The translations under genes were made by a program, and so were the position numbers. DNA of 64,000 nucleotides from positions 27,885,262-27,949,261 of the forward strand of contig OZ035998.1 in assembly GCA_964035015.1 (NCBI GenBank). The letters are read 5' to 3'. Each line of letters opens with the position of its first letter. Positions within the stretch are counted from its first letter, which is position 1. A model generated the notes under the pieces. That model searched no databases. It worked only from the letters and a program-made list of their open reading frames with translations, and was not told the origin of the DNA. Below are positions 35,295-43,864 of this stretch, piece after piece. This stretch comes from Corallium rubrum. Lineage: Eukaryota > Cnidaria > Anthozoa > Scleralcyonacea > Coralliidae.

Positions 35295-35910
35295 CGTTAT
35301 AACAGGGGTGATCACATTTCGTTAGGTGTTGTCTCAACCACCTGGTGTAGAACCTGTCCGGGGTACGATCCCAACCAAGTTCTTTATACACAATCCCAAA
35401 CAGATTGTTATCGAACAGATCCTTTGTTCTCCCTTTTTTGAGATCCTTTAGGTTACCCAGTAACCCAATCCCTCTTCTTGAGCACAATCTGATGATGTAA
35501 TAATTGTATCTGGACACATTACGACCTCTTATCAGGCCCTTACTTCTCATCACCCGAAGAACCTCGGAAAAGTCGGATAAGACAACGCCAACGGCTGTGT
35601 CCCTGACGACTCTGGTGAGTCTCTTCCTCATCCAACTATTTCTCGAATGCTCACTTCTACGACCGGCCGCCCGGTGTCTCCCGACAACATATCCATACTC
35701 CGTGTCACCACATCCTGGACAGGAATACATCTCAGTGCTCACCTTCACACGGAATCTGGAACAATCCCCACACCACAACTTCGTACTACATCTGGGTGGA
35801 TCCCAAGCCGGCGCTACTAACTCAATCCCCATCTGCTTACAGACCCATTCAACGCCTGAAGACGGTAAATCCTTCAGCCCCTCCGGTAAATCCGACCAGG
35901 AAACAGACAT
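35245..35910 (-). CDS. Zinc-ribbon protein, unknown function
   Basis: 221 codons. ATG at 35910 is directly preceded by AGTTATA. The N-terminal half has a four-Cys ribbon (CGDC at about 48-51, CPGCG at about 63-67), followed by a basic helical region with RRSEHSRNSWMRKRL and a CxHPCYNDERSRC cluster near the C-terminus. A zinc-ribbon plus basic region recalls viral late transcription factors, but I cannot claim that homology. The 3' end overlaps the PolB start by 50 bp, so expression is probably linked. Confidence 0.65.
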   Translation of the reverse strand: MSVSWSDLPEGLKDLPSSGVEWVCKQMGIELVAPAWDPPRCSTKLWCGDCSRFRVKVSTEMYSCPGCGDTEYGYVVGRHRAAGRRSEHSRNSWMRKRLTRVVRDTAVGVVLSDFSEVLRVMRSKGLIRGRNVSRYNYYIIRLCSRRGIGLLGNLKDLKKGRTKDLFDNNLFGIVYKELGWDRTPDRFYTRWLRQHLTKCDHPCYNDERSRCHDPPRRRLRP

Positions 35911-35943
35911 TATAACTAAACCCTAACAAATCCCCTTAACCCC

Positions 35944-36363
35944 CTACAAAACAAACCTAGACATCAGATACCCACCAACCAGACCAACAGACCCAATAAA
36001 CAGGGTCTGATACTCTTTCATTTCACTCGATGGTTTGTAATAGTCAGACAACTCAGGCTTTGGTTGGAACGGCCCAGCGACCTCAGCCTGCCTTAACCTG
36101 TCCTTCAGCAGATCCAGGGCGTGATTCGTTGTGTTGATGTCAGCGTTGGCGTCAGACAGTTCCTGTCTTAACCTCTGTATCCTATCCTTCTTACCCACCT
36201 CGTTTTCATACCATTTCTCCTTTGCCCTAGCCAGCTTCTCGAGGGCGTGGTTGTGTCTTTTAATCTCAGCTTCATATCCGGTGTGATTTAACTTCGAAAA
36301 CAGGAATCCAGCGCCCGCGAAGGCCAGGGCGTTAAACAGTCCACCAGCAACCACACTAGCCAT
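35944..36363 (-). CDS. Two-TM coiled-coil protein
   Basis: 139 codons. The ATG is fused to TTTATAT. Hydrophobic N-terminus (LFNALAFAGAGFLF), a charged coiled coil (about 30-95) and a C-terminal hydrophobic tail ending GGYLMSRFVL. The last residues resemble the end of the 476-residue protein at 41303-42733 (SGYLFSKYVL). Both are likely virion- or membrane-associated structural proteins; that is inference. Family unrecognised. Confidence 0.7.
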   Translation of the reverse strand: MASVVAGGLFNALAFAGAGFLFSKLNHTGYEAEIKRHNHALEKLARAKEKWYENEVGKKDRIQRLRQELSDANADINTTNHALDLLKDRLRQAEVAGPFQPKPELSDYYKPSSEMKEYQTLFIGSVGLVGGYLMSRFVL

Positions 36364-36370
36364 ATATAAA

Positions 36371-37030
36371 CTAATGGATGTTTGGTCGGATTAGTCCGTT
36401 AGAGATTAGGAATTTTTTGATTGTTTCATAAGTTATATGGACGCTGTAGGAGAATGGGATTCTGAGTAGGGGATAACCATGTGATCTAGCGTAGTCGTTT
36501 TTCATTTTGTCATGTTGTTTCAGTTTATCAAAGCGTTTCTCAGCCTCTTCCTCGGTAATACTCCCCCACCGGGTGGGTATGAAATGTTGTTCGCCGTCGT
36601 GCTCAATCAGTAGGAAACCACAGCTTGTAGGTATCGCGAAGTCGTATCTTAGTAGACCACCTCCCAACCCGGTTAACCCATCGAAAGTCTTTTCCCTAAT
36701 GTACCCAACTGTACAACTACGTAAGATGTCCTCAATGTCTCTTTCTCCCTTAGACCCACGACTTTTCGTAGTGGTAACAACTTTTGTTTCTGTCTTTGTG
36801 TATGTTTTAGTTCCGGCTTTTGTTTCAGTCTTTGTGTATGTTGTGACGGATTCACATACTTCATCTACTCCATGTACTTTCCCACGGTGTTTTCTCATAT
36901 CATTCCCCCTCGTGAACGTCCTCCCACAGTCCTCACATTTGTAATTTCTTTCCCTGTTGTGAATTTGTCTGACGTGCTGGGTAAGGTTTCCCTTAGAACT
37001 AAATTTTTTTCCACAGATCTTACAATTCAT
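36371..37030 (-). CDS. C2H2 zinc-finger / PD-(D/E)XK-type endonuclease
   Basis: 219 codons. Two tandem C2H2 fingers (CKICGKKF...H at 3-25, CEDCGRTF...H at 32-54), then a Thr/Lys linker with repeated YTKTETK. The C-terminal about 125 residues carry a nuclease signature: GERDIEDIL, RYDFAIP (Asp), LIEHDGEQHF (ExxG-QH) and HDKMKNDYARSHGYPLLRI. This combination matches Vsr/EDxHD-like homing-type nucleases of the PD-(D/E)XK fold. All key positions are present. It could nick target DNA or process element ends; the fingers would provide site choice. Its start has AAGTAAATG rather than the TATA motif of its neighbours. Confidence 0.75.
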   Translation of the reverse strand: MNCKICGKKFSSKGNLTQHVRQIHNRERNYKCEDCGRTFTRGNDMRKHRGKVHGVDEVCESVTTYTKTETKAGTKTYTKTETKVVTTTKSRGSKGERDIEDILRSCTVGYIREKTFDGLTGLGGGLLRYDFAIPTSCGFLLIEHDGEQHFIPTRWGSITEEEAEKRFDKLKQHDKMKNDYARSHGYPLLRIPFSYSVHITYETIKKFLISNGLIRPNIH

Positions 37031-37091
37031 TTACTTCTGGTCCCAACTTTTCCCTAACCCCTCTGAGTCAATTCGACTGAGAAAAAAACAT

Positions 37092-37325
37092 CTACTTTGT
37101 TTTGAACGGATCAACCGGTAAATACCCCTTCGACTGGGCATATTTAATCCCAACTGTACTAATTCCAACGGCTAGAGCCAGCTTGACGGTACCCTTTACA
37201 GATTCAGGAGTACCCAAAGGTTCCCTCAGGACCTTCGAAGCCATGGAGACCGCCACAGCTCCACTTGTGATCAGGAGGGCGTCGTAGAGCTCGTTCATCA
37301 GTTCTTTTCGGTCGGTGGTTGACAT
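37092..37325 (-). CDS. Small membrane protein
   Basis: 77 codons from ATG 37325, chosen over the ATG at 37349 because TTAGTATA abuts it and because it clears the stop of the upstream gene at 37342. A hydrophobic stretch ALLITSGAVAVSMASKVL and a second weaker one (VKLALAVGISTVGIKYA) predict one or two membrane segments. The C-terminus is PVDPFKTK. Unrecognised family. Confidence 0.65.
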   Translation of the reverse strand: MSTTDRKELMNELYDALLITSGAVAVSMASKVLREPLGTPESVKGTVKLALAVGISTVGIKYAQSKGYLPVDPFKTK

Positions 37326-37341
37326 TATACTAACACATATT

Positions 37342-37728
37342 TCATTCATCGAAGGTGTCTAAAACCGGGGAAGTCCGAACGGGGTTCTGTGGCTCGACAG
37401 TTCCCTCCATTACCTTCTCCTCATCAATGGTTTTCAGTCTCTGAACCTCCCTTCTCTCCTGCCTCATAGTGTAATAGAGTGAAGCCCCACCGATAACCAA
37501 CCCAACGGTTCCGATTAGATATCCGTAATAGGCTGACCGGCCCCCACCAACCCCAGGACCAATCTCAGCCGCCAACCGCTCCCTGGCTTTTCTCTCCTTG
37601 GCTACCTTCGATATTTGAGCCAGTCGTTTACCAGCCTCCACCCGTTTTGGGTCCTTAACTTTCTCCGTCTTAACCACTGATGTTATTTTAGGGACTTCCG
37701 GGGTTTTCTCAGATGTTTCGTCAGCCAT
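37342..37728 (-). CDS. Basic single-pass membrane protein
   Basis: 128 codons; GTGTATAG lies directly before the ATG. Residues about 20-55 are strongly basic (KDPKRVEAGKRLAQ, KERKARERL), followed by a membrane segment (YGYLIGTVGLVIGGASLYY, about 68-86) and an acidic tail ending DTFDE. A basic arm plus membrane helix would fit a DNA- or core-associated minor virion protein. Function unknown. Confidence 0.65.
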   Translation of the reverse strand: MADETSEKTPEVPKITSVVKTEKVKDPKRVEAGKRLAQISKVAKERKARERLAAEIGPGVGGGRSAYYGYLIGTVGLVIGGASLYYTMRQERREVQRLKTIDEEKVMEGTVEPQNPVRTSPVLDTFDE

Positions 37729-37740
37729 CTATACACTAAT

Positions 37741-38061
37741 CTATGTTTCATCTGTGAGGTCATCTGTACGAATCTCTGTGGGAATCTCTGAAGAATCTCT
37801 GAGACCATCTGTAGGAGTCTCTGAGGTCGTCTCTAAGGAATCTATGAGGTCATCTGTAGGAATCTCTGAGGCTGTTTGTGGGAAGTCTGTGAGGTCATCT
37901 GTAGGGGTTTCTAAGACCGTCGGCCAGACAACAACAGACTCAGTCACGTAGTACTCTCCCCTACGGTTCCTCCTAACACAATGTCTCATCACCCCGATAG
38001 CTCTTCTGAGGGTGTGGAAGATAATCAGTATGGGTCGTCTTAGTCTCTTTGGGATCTTCAT
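37741..38061 (-). CDS. Basic protein with degenerate C-terminal repeats
   Basis: 106 codons from the ATG at 38061, which has ATTTTAT directly upstream; a GTG further upstream is ignored. The N-terminus is basic (KIPKRLRRP, HCVRRNRRGEY). From about residue 50 there are four to five imperfect 12-15-residue repeats of the form ETPTDDLTD/SLET. Divergent from the dNK gene with 45 bp between the two start codons. Unrecognised. Confidence 0.6.
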   Translation of the reverse strand: MKIPKRLRRPILIIFHTLRRAIGVMRHCVRRNRRGEYYVTESVVVWPTVLETPTDDLTDFPQTASEIPTDDLIDSLETTSETPTDGLRDSSEIPTEIRTDDLTDET

Positions 38062-38106
38062 ATAAAATACAGGAGGTCTAGGGTCGTACCACACACCTGG
38101 GGTATA

Positions 38107-38850
38107 ATGACCAACCCAAAGCCTGGTGCTCGACTGATCGCCCTCGACGGAAACATTGGTGTGGGGAAGACAACGTTCGTGAAACCATTCGCTGTAAGAA
38201 ATGGTTATTACCTTGCTGAGGAGCCAGTTGATGACAATCCATACCTCGAAAGGTTTTACGCCGACCCCGGGAGGTGGGCGTATGAGATGGAGACCTGGTT
38301 CCTCGGTGAGAGAATCGACGTCTACCTAGAGGCTCTGGAGTTAATCAACGAAGGGAGGAATGTGATCGTAGAGCGAACACATCACAGCTGTATGACTTTC
38401 ACTAAGAACTGTTGGCGTAATGGGTGGATAACCGATAAACAGTTTTCTGAGTATTCCCAGGTCTTCCACTCACTAAACAATCTACTCCCAACCCCTGATG
38501 CCCTACTATTCCTAAAAGCCTCAGTTGACACCTGCTACGACCGGATGCTCAGGAGAGGTCGGAAATGTGAAGCCGGTGTGACTAAGGATTACCTCAGGCG
38601 TGTAGAGAGGTATATGGGGGAGATGACTGAGGACATAGCCCTTAATGGGACTAAGGTGATTACCCTAGATTGGGAAGACTTCGGTCCGGATGAGTCGGAG
38701 GTGGTCGATACCCTCAATGGGACCCCTAGCGGATTTCACGGTTGGATGGCTCGTGTGGATGACCGAGACGTCTACATACCAGAGATCGTCAGAACCGTTA
38801 GCCAGGCCCGGCATGCTCAGCTGAGTCGTAAGTCCTATGATACCGTGTGA
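38107..38850 (+). CDS. Deoxynucleoside kinase
   Basis: 247 codons. The P-loop GNIGVGKTT lies at about 15-23, EEPVDDNP and FYADPGRW follow, the ERTHHS substrate/base loop is near 88-93, and the lid RRGRKCEAGVTKDYL is near 153-167. These are the ordered hallmarks of the dNK/thymidine kinase 2-like family, which phosphorylates deoxynucleosides; length is normal. The ATG is fused to GGGTATA. Its 3' end overlaps by 53 bp, tail to tail, with the next gene. In a Polinton it would raise dNTP supply in non-dividing cells. It is a captured metabolic gene not among the core Polinton set. Confidence 0.85.
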   Translation: MTNPKPGARLIALDGNIGVGKTTFVKPFAVRNGYYLAEEPVDDNPYLERFYADPGRWAYEMETWFLGERIDVYLEALELINEGRNVIVERTHHSCMTFTKNCWRNGWITDKQFSEYSQVFHSLNNLLPTPDALLFLKASVDTCYDRMLRRGRKCEAGVTKDYLRRVERYMGEMTEDIALNGTKVITLDWEDFGPDESEVVDTLNGTPSGFHGWMARVDDRDVYIPEIVRTVSQARHAQLSRKSYDTV

Positions 38851-39310
38851 TCATACTGTCGGAATGTGGACAGACCTCAGTCACAATGTCGTCGAGTACA
38901 CGAACGTCGGATAGGAAGACACTTTCGTCGTAGGAGATCCCACGTAGGAAGCTTCTGATTTGTGTCAGGACCTTGTGGTAGCTGACGTGAGCAAATTTAC
39001 AGTTTTCCAGTCTGCCAGGCATTCCCGACTTGGTCATGTACCCTTGAATCAGGACGCCAGGACCGGCTATGGTTCCGAGGATCAGTGGGTTAGCTGTAAC
39101 ACCACCGACTATCCCCCCGACCACAGTCAACCCAATAGAGACCGTCTCGAGGATCATCTTCAGTCTCTTCAGTCGGGTGTGTTTCCACTTGTAACAGGTC
39201 GCTAACCTATGATAATACGAATAGAGTCGGGTTAGTTTGTCCACTTCAGCCGATTGGAGGTTTTTACCAATGTGGTTGAAGCTGACAACGCTTTTCCTCT
39301 TTTTCCCCAT
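38798..39310 (-). CDS. Two-TM protein, SLATT-like arrangement
   Basis: 170 codons. Basic N-terminus (MGKKRKS), a helix with YSYYHRLATCYKWKHTRLKRLK, two hydrophobic segments (about 50-68 and 73-88; VSIGLTVVGGIVGGV and LILGTIAGPGVLI), then a helix with QIRSFLRGISYDES and VRVLDDIV. The helix-2TM-helix order with an IRSFLRG helix resembles SLATT-type two-TM effectors, but this is only a layout resemblance. Overlaps the dNK gene tail to tail. Confidence 0.6.
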   Translation of the reverse strand: MGKKRKSVVSFNHIGKNLQSAEVDKLTRLYSYYHRLATCYKWKHTRLKRLKMILETVSIGLTVVGGIVGGVTANPLILGTIAGPGVLIQGYMTKSGMPGRLENCKFAHVSYHKVLTQIRSFLRGISYDESVFLSDVRVLDDIVTEVCPHSDSMITRYHRTYDSAEHAGPG

Positions 39311-39315
39311 TCTAA

Positions 39316-41299
39316 TTACAGGTCATATTCAACCATAACCCCCTTACAGATCCTCCCGATCTCGGGCTCCCCCAGACGACCCTCTACAATCTTCATACCG
39401 TAAAAGTTAATGTCTGAATAAAAACTTTTTAAGCTGTTTACCCCGAAGACATTTAGATAAGATGTCCCTATCTGATCGATGTCACACATAGTGTATGAGT
39501 CTCTCAGTATCTTACCATTTATTCTGACGTGTGACACTATAAGTCCGGATAGCCAGTGGGCAGATATCAGAACCTTTTTTCCGATGAACTTCGCTGGAAT
39601 TGTACACTCACGAAACCTAGACGGTGTCATCCCACCGAAAACCAGTTTGTCACTCACCCCAGCTTTAAACCCAAGGCTTCTACCATCGTTAACATTGGCA
39701 TTGGAAACAATTGTTTCCCAGGTACCCGACGCCGATCTCACACTATTCCTCTTTACCACAACGAAAACTGAAACATCAGTGAACATAAATCTTGGCACGT
39801 TAGCGTGGAAGGCTGTTCTTATCGTTGTCTCAGGGTAAAGGAAGTGGTGATCACCGGCGGTGTTTAGCTGTGGGTTGATACTATGGGGTCTCCAAAACAT
39901 GGTTGAGTGGATCTCACCATCCCTATCCTCTATGTAATCAACAAAACTGAGTTTGGAGACGGCGTTCTTACTGGATCTGGTTACGTTCAGATCAAGGATG
40001 ACCTTGTAGTCGGGAACGGGCTTCGTATGAAGGACCTCTTTTAGTTTATCGTTGAGTCTCTCTCCTCCGCAGAGGCTTCTATTCTGGTTAGTTGCAGGCA
40101 ATTGTCGCAGGCGCGCGGGCTATCGTAAAGCGCGCGGGGAACGTCGGGAAGGTGGAAAAAGCGGCGAGAAGAGGCGAGAAGCCTCTGCCAGATAATGTGC
40201 GGTTCTGTGGCAGGATTTGCGGTTCTGCGGTAAGCGCTACTAAATGGCATAAAAACCCAACGATTTGGGGGAAATTCAGCACTCCCTTCAAGATCTAAGT
40301 ATCAAAGGTTAGCATGACGATTTTCGTGAAGAAATAGTGCGATTACATGAATTTATTTGATTTTTGCTGTTATTTACGTGTCTGCCATTTGAAATCAATT
40401 TAGATGTAAACTATATTTCAATTAATTTAGACTTCTTTATTCTCTTTACGATAACCATAATGCAGAAGAAGATATAGAATGCTTTGCAATAAGTGCAAGT
40501 ACGCCGGAGAAGGATTTTTTAACATCGAACTTCAAGTCGGCAGACGAACTGAATACGAAGAGATTTCAGTAAAGTAACAAATCGGCGGTTCTCTGGTCAT
40601 GGGAGATAGCGACGATAGTTTGCACGAAGTACAATGTTTTTTTCAAGATCTAAGTCTAGAATGTTGCTCTGGAATCTGAATTCTTCTATGGAAATAACCT
40701 GCGGAACGAATAAAAAAATTCGAAACGCTGCCAGACTGACAAACGTTTTAATATCGAACATTGGATCGTTGATAAACAAAGCCGACGAACATGCAGCGCT
40801 AACTTTCTACATTACACCAAGCTCGCAAACGTCCCACATGCACTACGTATATACGTGCAACTTATCATAGGTAAGATCTATGTTTACAACAGTTCAGTGT
40901 CTTTTGATATAAACTTTCTCGGCTAGCGTTTGTTTACATGTTTAATTGCATAATTCAAAACTGGAAAATCCTGTCCTTGTGTAACAATATTAACATTCTC
41001 GAGTTGAGAATTGTCTGCCAGCAATTTAAATGTGTCTTTTATTCACAATTTATGGATTTCCAACTTTTCCGTAAGTTAAATTTGATTATATATTGAAATT
41101 CCGAGTCTGGTGCCTAGTCCATCACGGAATTTGGGCGCCATATTGACAACATTATCTGGCAGAGGCTACTTTTCTTTCCCTCTTCCCATCATTCCTCGCG
41201 CGTCTTCTCCCTCGCCCGCATGCCCGCGCCTCTGCGGAGGAGAGAGTCGTTGAGTTGTTTATTAGTGATCGGTCTGTTGTAACCATAAAACAGACTCAT
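39316..41299 (-). pseudogene. 261-codon gene split by a 1.19-kb insertion
   Basis: The start is ATG 41299, fused to TAGTAT and 3 bp after the stop of the 476-codon gene. The first coding block (41299-41247) continues at 40057-39316 once the insertion at 40058-41246 and one copy of its 9-bp duplication TCGTTGAGT are disregarded. The insertion separates about the first 15-18 codons from the rest, so as it stands the protein would lack its N-terminus. The body is beta-rich (VFVVVKRN, KKVLISAHWLSG, INFYGMKIVEGRLGE) and resembles a concanavalin/LamG-type sandwich, a weak inference. It may be a virion surface or minor structural protein. Confidence 0.75.
40058..41246. mobile_element. 1.19-kb non-autonomous DNA transposon
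   Basis: TIRs CTCTCTCCTCCGCAGAGGC (19 bp) at 40058-40076 and 41228-41246, flanked by the 9-bp duplication TCGTTGAGT (40049-40057, 41247-41255). A second inverted pair (GCCTCTGCCAGATAATGT, 40181-40198 and 41149-41166) lies inside. No credible coding frame. The 9-bp duplication fits Mutator-like elements among others. Its TIRs differ from those of the 8.3-kb transposon. Confidence 0.85.
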
Positions 41300-41302
41300 A
41301 TA

Positions 41303-42733
41303 CTATAAGACGTATTTACTGAACAGATACCCAGACACAGCTGTTAGGACCAATAGGATTCCCAACTCATTGTCTGGCTTTGATTGTTTGTCAGGTGTGT
41401 GGACGGCTGGTCTGTCAGGTGTGTGGACGGCTGGTCTGTCAGGTGTGTGGACGGTTGGTTTGTCGGTTTGTCCGTCACTGTCGTCTAGTGTTTCCAGATG
41501 TGGACCGCTTTCTTGGTGTATCTTTGGTGGTTGTTTGTGAACACCCTGATAGTTGACCTTAGAATTAATACCAAACCTCATGTTTTCCGACGCACGCCTG
41601 AGTAAGTTGTTATATCCTAGGATTTTCTCCTTCAGTATCGTCAGTGACCCCGGTACTAACCACGTGTCAGGGCTAATGGCTAGGTTCTGGGTGACGTTAG
41701 TATCTGATATTGCCCTGTTCATGTTCAGAATCCAGGTGCTGACGCTGTAGTTAACGACGGCATCCTCTACAAGGACTCTGAATTCCTGCTGTGTTTCGAG
41801 ACTTCCAGCACCTTTGTTAACAATGCTGACTCTTGTTTTGGCCTGTGAACCGAGAACGGCGTAAACATAAGCCTCGACGGACTCATTCAGATACTGTAGG
41901 CCTACCCTGGTGAAACCATTTGTTCGTAAAGGTATGAACCTTCTGTAGTGTGTCTTATAGTCACTATTGAGACGCCACATCCACTCACGGAACGAACGGT
42001 TGTGTTTGTAACCAGAGTGAGGATTAATCAGGAACTTTTTCTCTCTGGGTATGTTCGCCATGTTGTCAATCACATCGCCGTGTTCCCCAACGCCAAACTC
42101 TCTCATTAGGTCACTCCTTTTTTCCGTTATCAGACGTCTTAGTATACGTCGCGTGGTGAAATAGAGGTGAAAACACATGATAGAGGAGACCACTGGATAG
42201 ACATCGTCTGAGAATTTCAGGTGTTCTACTCCAACGCCACAGCAGTACGAACTGAGATAGACAGCGGTTATAAGTTGGTAATAAGGTTCACTGTCATTCC
42301 ACCATTTCGCGATGTCCGTCCGGTTCCCTGGATTCAGGACTGGTAACTTTGCCATAAAAAAGTCCTGGCCGTTAACATAAATCCTGAAATTGTTAAGGTC
42401 GTAGTCTATGGCGTTGTCTGATAGATACGTGAACTTCGAAAAGTCGTATTTCCCCTCAATGTCACTCTCCCAGTGTCGTTTACCCTGAATCTTCTGTACC
42501 GTACCACCACCGAGCCATATCTTCGGAAATCTGGGCGGTGGTTTATTTATTGTTAAATAGCTGGTGTAGTTCTTATTGTTCTTAAACTCCGCGTCACCAG
42601 TGTAGATGTATGAGTCACCGACAGGTCCAAAGAACACACCAGGTTCTGACTGACCGAAGACTGAATCAGTTATGAACTTGGTTCTATCGGCGTGTGGGTA
42701 TTTGGTGAAAAACTCTCTTAGGGTCTTATCCAT
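41303..42733 (-). CDS. 476-residue tail-anchored protein, likely structural
   Basis: 476 codons; GATAT directly precedes the ATG. The N-terminal about 390 residues look globular, with many aromatic residues (FFGPVGDSYIYTGD, WWNDSEPYYQL, FREWMWRLN). Then come three copies of an 8-residue unit VHTPDRPA encoded by 24-bp repeats (41389-41460), and a C-terminal hydrophobic tail GILLVLTAVSGYLFSKYVL. The tail matches that of the 139-codon protein. The start faces the integrase start across only 19 bp. Unrecognised family. Confidence 0.7.
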   Translation of the reverse strand: MDKTLREFFTKYPHADRTKFITDSVFGQSEPGVFFGPVGDSYIYTGDAEFKNNKNYTSYLTINKPPPRFPKIWLGGGTVQKIQGKRHWESDIEGKYDFSKFTYLSDNAIDYDLNNFRIYVNGQDFFMAKLPVLNPGNRTDIAKWWNDSEPYYQLITAVYLSSYCCGVGVEHLKFSDDVYPVVSSIMCFHLYFTTRRILRRLITEKRSDLMREFGVGEHGDVIDNMANIPREKKFLINPHSGYKHNRSFREWMWRLNSDYKTHYRRFIPLRTNGFTRVGLQYLNESVEAYVYAVLGSQAKTRVSIVNKGAGSLETQQEFRVLVEDAVVNYSVSTWILNMNRAISDTNVTQNLAISPDTWLVPGSLTILKEKILGYNNLLRRASENMRFGINSKVNYQGVHKQPPKIHQESGPHLETLDDSDGQTDKPTVHTPDRPAVHTPDRPAVHTPDKQSKPDNELGILLVLTAVSGYLFSKYVL

Positions 42734-42752
42734 ATATCATAGGTTAGGTTAT
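42734..42752. promoter_or_regulatory. 19-bp bidirectional promoter
   Basis: ATATCATAGGTTAGGTTAT separates two divergent ATGs. Each end carries a TAT motif that runs into the ATG on its own strand (ATATATGG-type on the minus side, TTATATGG on the plus side). Confidence 0.5.
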
Positions 42753-43850
42753 ATGGACGCTGGGGTTGGGCTGGAACAGGAACTGAGAGATATTTACTAC
42801 AATCCAAAAACAGGATATCAGTCAGCTGAACGGTTGTACCAGAAGGCGGTGGGAGAAGGTCTTGATGTGAGTAGGAAGGCAGTAAGGGATTGGCTGAAAA
42901 CACAGGACACGTACACGAGGTATAGGCCGGTTCTGAGAAGGCAAAAGTTTAGACAGACGTTCGTCAGCCACCTCGGTGAGCAGATACAGATGGACTTGGT
43001 TGATATGGGAAAGTATAAGAACCAGAATAAGGGGTATTACTGGATTTTGACAGCTGTTGAGATTCTGAGTAGGTATGCTTTCGCCGTTCCCGTTTACAGG
43101 AAGGACACGAAAAACATGACCGAGGCTGTGAGTAAGCTGTTGGAACAGTTCAGAGGTCGCTTTGGTAGTTACCCTGACCTGGCTCAGTTCGACGACGGGA
43201 AGGAGTTTTATAACGTTGGTGTGAAAGGCCTGCTGAAGGAACGTGGTGTTGAGTACTTCAGTACGTTTTCGGACAAGAAAGCAGCGATCGTCGAACGGTT
43301 CAACAGAACACTTAAGACTGCTATGTGGAAGTATTTCTACACCAAGGGGACTTATAGGTGGATTGATGTTTTGGATGACCTTGTTGAGGGTTATAACAAC
43401 ACAAAACACAGTGTTACCCTTCTGAAGCCCAAGGACGTCAATAAGTCAAACGAGAATCAGGTCTGGAATACGTTTTTCGGTCATCACTTTGGTGATCATC
43501 CTTTACCCAAGTTCCGGGTTGGGGACACTGTAAGGGTGTCAAAGTACAAGAGTATATTTACGAAGGGTTATGAGGCTAACTTCACTGAGGAAATCTTCAG
43601 GATTACGAAGGTCATCCGTGGTGATCCAAACGTTCACGAGATTGAGGACGCTGAGGGCGAGCCGATTATCGGAAAGTTCTATGAGGAGGAGTTGTCGCCG
43701 GTGGATAAGAGGGATGATGTTTATAGGGTTGAGAAGGTGTTGAGGAGGAAGAGAGTTGGTGGAAGGAAGATGGTGTTGGTCAAGTGGCTGGGTTATGGTG
43801 ATAAACACAACTCATGGATACCCGAGAGTGACGTACAAAACCTGGGTTAA
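42753..43850 (+). CDS. int: Retroviral-type integrase with chromodomain
   Basis: 365 codons from ATG 42753, preferred over an upstream non-ATG extension because GGTTAT abuts it. An HTH-like N-terminus (SRKAVRDWLKTQ) precedes the RVE catalytic core: IQMDLVDM (first Asp, about 80), QFDDGKEFYN (second Asp), and KKAAIVERFNRTLK (Glu). A beta-barrel region (KFRVGDTVRVSK) is followed by a C-terminal chromodomain (YRVEKVLRRKR to VKWLGYGDKHNSWIPESD, about 318-360), which would target histone marks. Complete and undamaged. It performs integration producing the 6-bp duplication. Confidence 0.93.
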   Translation: MDAGVGLEQELRDIYYNPKTGYQSAERLYQKAVGEGLDVSRKAVRDWLKTQDTYTRYRPVLRRQKFRQTFVSHLGEQIQMDLVDMGKYKNQNKGYYWILTAVEILSRYAFAVPVYRKDTKNMTEAVSKLLEQFRGRFGSYPDLAQFDDGKEFYNVGVKGLLKERGVEYFSTFSDKKAAIVERFNRTLKTAMWKYFYTKGTYRWIDVLDDLVEGYNNTKHSVTLLKPKDVNKSNENQVWNTFFGHHFGDHPLPKFRVGDTVRVSKYKSIFTKGYEANFTEEIFRITKVIRGDPNVHEIEDAEGEPIIGKFYEEELSPVDKRDDVYRVEKVLRRKRVGGRKMVLVKWLGYGDKHNSWIPESDVQNLG

Positions 43851-43864
43851 TATATACCTGAGTA

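Noticed and set aside
35295..35315. PolB starting at the upstream GTG
   Set aside because: A good ATG with an adjacent TATA-like motif lies 21 bp downstream, matching the pattern of the neighbouring genes.
40058..40101. TTG start of the 261-codon gene within the insertion
   Set aside because: Those codons come from the transposon TIR; the true start is the ATG at 41299.
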